Source of the DNA: an uncultured Alphaproteobacteria bacterium
GTDB taxonomy: Bacteria; Pseudomonadota; Alphaproteobacteria; RF32; CAG-239
NCBI GenBank assembly: GCA_944391395.1
Contig: CALXTI010000003.1
Span: forward strand, 1 to 35,842
Length of the DNA stretch: 35,842 bases
Direction of reading: 5' to 3'
The position numbers and the translations under genes are program-made. Position 1 is the stretch's first letter. Each line of letters starts with the position of its first letter. Positions 33,631-35,842 of this stretch are shown in pieces. A model generated the notes under the pieces. The model did not search any database and was not told where the DNA came from. It was given only the letters and a program-made list of their open reading frames with translations.

Positions 33631-33682
33631 AAACCGTTTTTTTTTTTGCAATTTTAAAGAGTCTTTTGGGGATAAGTTGCAA
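33631..33682 (-). promoter_or_regulatory. conserved upstream block of a pilin-like gene (copy B, A11 tract)
   Basis: This is the second copy of the block at 24006-24058. On the minus strand it reads TTGCAACTTATCCCCA, then TTTAAA after an 18-base spacer, then TTGC-A11-CGG. A TAGAAT lies 14 bases beyond TTGCAA. It ends 49 bases before the start codon. Confidence 0.65.
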
Positions 33683-33754
33683 GCAAGGAACAAGTCAGAA
33701 AAATGTTTACTTTTCAGAAGATATGCAACATAAATACAATAAAGAGGTTTTATC

Positions 33755-34195
33755 ATGAAAGTTTACATTTTAGCCATTGGCAAATGCCGCCGCAACTCAC
33801 CGGAACATGTTTTGATAGAAGAATATGTCAAGCGTTCAGGATGGGAGATTGTCATAAAAGAAAAAGACAACGCAAGCCAAATCGAAGAGGCGGATTTTCT
33901 TTTAAGTCACATACCGGCGGGAGCCAAGGTGATAGTTCTGGACGAGCGCGGCGAAAATATGAAAAGCGTTGAACTGGCCAAAAAAATTGAAAACTGGTTG
34001 ATTGCCGGCTGTTCGGAACTTTGTTTTTTAATCGGCGGTGCCGACGGCCACTTGCAACAAACGCGCGACCGGGCCGATTTGGTTTTGTCCTTTGGAAAAT
34101 TAACCCTGCCGCATATGTTGATGCGGGCGGTTTTGACCGAGCAAATCTACCGCATTCAGACCATTATTAACGGTCATCCTTATCACCGTGAATAA
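33755..34195 (+). CDS. rlmH: 23S rRNA (pseudouridine(1915)-N3)-methyltransferase
   Basis: The 146-residue protein is slightly short but complete. It has the RlmH SPOUT pattern: V-L-D-E-R-G-E near 68-74, F-L-I-G-G-A-D-G near 90-97 and the closing Q-I-Y-R-I-Q-T-I-I-N-G-H-P-Y-H-R knot. It methylates pseudouridine 1915 in helix 69 of 23S rRNA. AGAGG lies before the ATG. It is divergent from a pilin-like gene and is not next to rsfS/nadD as in many bacteria. Confidence 0.96.
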   Translation: MKVYILAIGKCRRNSPEHVLIEEYVKRSGWEIVIKEKDNASQIEEADFLLSHIPAGAKVIVLDERGENMKSVELAKKIENWLIAGCSELCFLIGGADGHLQQTRDRADLVLSFGKLTLPHMLMRAVLTEQIYRIQTIINGHPYHRE

Positions 34196-34206
34196 ACAAT
34201 AATCAT

Positions 34207-34231
34207 AAAAAAACCGCTGATAAACAGCGGC
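34207..34231 (-). terminator. intrinsic terminator of the 53-aa gene
   Basis: On the minus strand GCCGCTG-TTTAT-CAGCGG is followed by seven T, 34 bases after the stop of the small gene at 34265-34426. Confidence 0.8.
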
Positions 34232-34264
34232 AAGGGGTTATTATGAAACATATTAAAGATAAGG

Positions 34265-34426
34265 CTAACGAGTTTGTTGTTCTTTAACTGCCGTGGCAGT
34301 GTTTTCTTTTTCGGATTTCAAGGATTGAACGAGTGCCAATAACTTTTTGGAAGGTTTCCCATGCTTAAAATAGCCCTGGGCAATCCTCTTTCCTCCGAAT
34401 TTTGCTTGTATGGTTGCTTTACTCAT
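34265..34426 (-). CDS. small basic hypothetical protein (53 aa)
   Basis: I do not recognise a family. The protein begins M-S-K-A-T-I-Q-A-K-F-G-G-K-R-I-A-Q-G-Y-F. A basic centre, K-H-G-K-P-S-K-K-L-L, and a helical, charged C-terminus ending Q-Q-T-R follow. There are no Cys, membrane segment or signal. It is supported as a real gene by a complete set of signals: TTGACA/TAAGAT promoter, AAAGGAA ribosome site and a clean terminator. It lies between rlmH and murJ, and 34196-34604 is otherwise free of genes. A nucleic-acid-binding or ribosome-associated role is possible from the charge alone, but this is speculation. Confidence 0.65.
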   Translation of the reverse strand: MSKATIQAKFGGKRIAQGYFKHGKPSKKLLALVQSLKSEKENTATAVKEQQTR

Positions 34427-34457
34427 TTCTTTATTCCTTTCTTAGGGTGTTTTGTCT

Positions 34458-34487
34458 ATCTTAAGCATATTTTTAGAGTTTTGTCAA
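34458..34487 (-). promoter_or_regulatory. predicted promoter of the 53-aa gene
   Basis: On the minus strand TTGACA (34487-34482), 18 bases, TAAGAT (34463-34458). Transcription would start near 34451, about 25 bases before the ATG. Confidence 0.6.
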
Positions 34488-34604
34488 GTATTTTTTGCAC
34501 AGCTTTTAGAACAAATCCACACGATACGCAAATAATTAATGCAAATATAATCTTTTTCAGCTAGATTAACAACAATAATTTATAATGTTTGTGGAAATAT
34601 TGCA

Positions 34605-35842
34605 ATGTCATTGTTCAAATCGATTGCCACCTTTGGCGGTTTTACGTTTGTCAGCCGGATTACGGGCTTTTTGCGGGATATGGTGTTGGCCAACATGCTG
34701 GGCGCCGGTGTTGTTTCCGATGCGTTTTTTGTATCGTTTAAGCTGCCTAATTTGTTCCGCAGCCTTTTTGCCGAAGGAGCTTTCACCAGTGCGTTTGTCC
34801 CGATTTTTTCTCAAAAACTGGTAAGCGAAGGCAAGAAGAAATCAATGCATTTTGCCTCGGAGGCGATTTCCATTTTGGTGTTTTTCTTAATACTTTTTGT
34901 TGTTTTGTTTGAGCTGTTTATGCCGTATGTGGTCGATGTTTTGGCGCCGGGTTTTGTGCATGATGCCGGAAAAATGGAATTGGCGACTTCTTTGTGTCGG
35001 ATTACTTTCCCTTTTTTGTTGTTTATCTCCATCGTTTCGTTTCAGGCCGGAATTTTAAACTCGTTTGAGAAGTTTGCCGCGCCGGCCGCTGCTCCGATAA
35101 TTCTCAATTTGGTTATGATAATCTCCGGTATCGTTTTCGTGCCATTCAGCGCCACGCCGGCGCACGGATTCGCCATCGGCATAACGGTTGCCGGTTTTTT
35201 GGAGGTGCTTTGGCTGGGGTTCTTTTTAAGACGCCAACAAGTTCGGATTACGCCATATGTCAGAGTGCAAAAAATTCTGCGCAATCCCGAAATCAAGACA
35301 TTGTTTAAACGAATAGCTCCCGGTGTGGTCGGTGCCGGCATCTATCAGATAAACATGGTGGTAGACACGATTCTGGTGTCGTTAGTCGGTACCGGCGCCA
35401 TTTCTTGGCTTTATTACGCCAATCGTTTGCAACAACTTCCGTTGGGTGTGGTCGGCGCCGCCATCAGCGTCGCCTTGCTGCCGATTCTTTCCAAGCAACT
35501 GAAAGCCGGAGCGCTGACGGAAAGTGCTAAGACGCAGGACAAAGCCGTGGAATACGGAGCGTTGCTTTCGTTTCCGGCGGCCATGTTGATGATAGTTTTG
35601 GCGCATCCGGTCATAAATATCTTATTTGAGCACGGCCGTTTCACGTCTGCCGATTCGCAAATGACGGCTTATGCGGTGATAGCTTATTCGATTGGTCTTC
35701 CGTGTTATGTTATGGTAAAAGCGCTGATGCCCAATTTTTTTGCCAGAGGCGATACGATAACACCGGTAAAATACAGCGCAGTCGTGTTCTTGACCAATTT
35801 GGTATTTAACCTGATTTTAATGAAGCCCTTTGGTCATGTGGG
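34605..35842 (+). CDS. murJ: lipid II flippase MurJ (MviN), cut at right window edge
   Basis: The first 412 residues are visible; the family is usually about 510-530 long. The start region, with F-K-S-I-A-T-F-G-G-F-T-F-V-S-R-I-T-G-F-L-R-D broken into membrane helix and loop, is diagnostic. So is D-A-F-F-V-S-F-K-L-P-N-L-F-R-S-L-F-A-E-G-A-F near residues 45-66. Around ten or more membrane helices are visible. MurJ moves lipid II across the inner membrane for wall synthesis. TGGAAA precedes the ATG, and TATAAT at 34581-34586 may be its -10 box, though no good -35 is seen. The frame is open to the last base. Confidence 0.96.
   Translation, partial: MSLFKSIATFGGFTFVSRITGFLRDMVLANMLGAGVVSDAFFVSFKLPNLFRSLFAEGAFTSAFVPIFSQKLVSEGKKKSMHFASEAISILVFFLILFVVLFELFMPYVVDVLAPGFVHDAGKMELATSLCRITFPFLLFISIVSFQAGILNSFEKFAAPAAAPIILNLVMIISGIVFVPFSATPAHGFAIGITVAGFLEVLWLGFFLRRQQVRITPYVRVQKILRNPEIKTLFKRIAPGVVGAGIYQINMVVDTILVSLVGTGAISWLYYANRLQQLPLGVVGAAISVALLPILSKQLKAGALTESAKTQDKAVEYGALLSFPAAMLMIVLAHPVINILFEHGRFTSADSQMTAYAVIAYSIGLPCYVMVKALMPNFFARGDTITPVKYSAVVFLTNLVFNLILMKPFGHV

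Noticed and set aside
33361..33657. Plus-strand frame opposite the pilin leader insert
   Set aside because: No ribosome site; it is the reverse of the repetitive leader and runs through the promoter block of the pilin-like gene.
34361..34564. Plus-strand frame opposite the 53-aa gene
   Set aside because: It lacks a ribosome site and overlaps the better supported minus-strand gene and its promoter.
1..35842. CRISPR arrays, insertion sequences and rRNA genes
   Set aside because: No regularly spaced direct repeats, transposase frames or rRNA sequences were seen.

Overview
The window looks like chromosomal DNA from a fermentative alphaproteobacterium with moderately AT-rich DNA, most likely from the host-associated or gut-type lineages. 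This is inferred from gene content and gene order; no database search was possible. The best pointers are a tolC - PopZ/DUF2497 - valS block, a 4.5S SRP RNA directly before dnaX-ybaB-recR, a DUF2066 + AI-2E transporter pair, a SPOR - nagZ - tatA run, and LpoA-like lipoprotein divergent from rsmI-yraN. A pta-ackA operon and a glycogen phosphorylase suggest acetate-producing fermentation and use of stored glycogen. Most genes are housekeeping: translation (lepA, valS, rpmG, rsmI, rlmH, tRNA-Arg), DNA replication and repair (dnaX, recR, xth, xerC) and envelope biogenesis (lolA, murJ, tolC, OmpA-like lipoprotein, LpoA-like lipoprotein, nagZ, S41 protease).

Layout. 1-6.2 kb: the C-terminal part of a pilin-like gene (+), lepA (-), a GNAT plus an unknown helical protein (+), and AI-2E transporter/DUF2066 (-). 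6.2-9.7 kb: pta-ackA, then a second AI-2E transporter (+). 9.7-12.4 kb: an unknown membrane-anchored protein with a divergent GH24 lysozyme-like domain behind a perfect consensus promoter (-), then yraN and rsmI (-). 12.5-17.5 kb: LpoA-like lipoprotein, SRP RNA, dnaX, ybaB, recR and lolA (+). 17.6-20 kb: SPOR - nagZ - tatA-like (-). 20-22.3 kb: xth, S41 peptidase and rpmG (+). 22.3-24.2 kb: tRNA-Arg, a pilin-like gene and xerC (-). 24.3-27.2 kb: a small membrane protein (+) and glgP (-). 27.3-32.6 kb: tolC, reduced PopZ, valS and OmpA-like lipoprotein (+). 32.7-35.8 kb: a third pilin-like gene (-), rlmH (+), an unlisted 53-aa protein (-) and murJ running off the right edge (+).

The most unusual material is a set of three scattered pilin-like proteins. 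They have a prepilin-type N-terminus (Arg at +1, Glu at +5; visible in two) and a shared C-terminal cysteine pattern, C-x5-C-x12-C. The two complete genes share an almost identical ~52-bp upstream block containing an A11/A12 tract. One of them carries a ~55-residue in-frame insert in its leader, with an internal duplication and a palindrome, reminiscent of Rickettsia palindromic elements. Other points are a probable slippage site (A9, immediate stop in the -1 frame, GC-rich hairpin) in dnaX, the GH24-like protein, a self-contained 53-aa gene, a strongly reduced PopZ and an S41 protease without PDZ domain.
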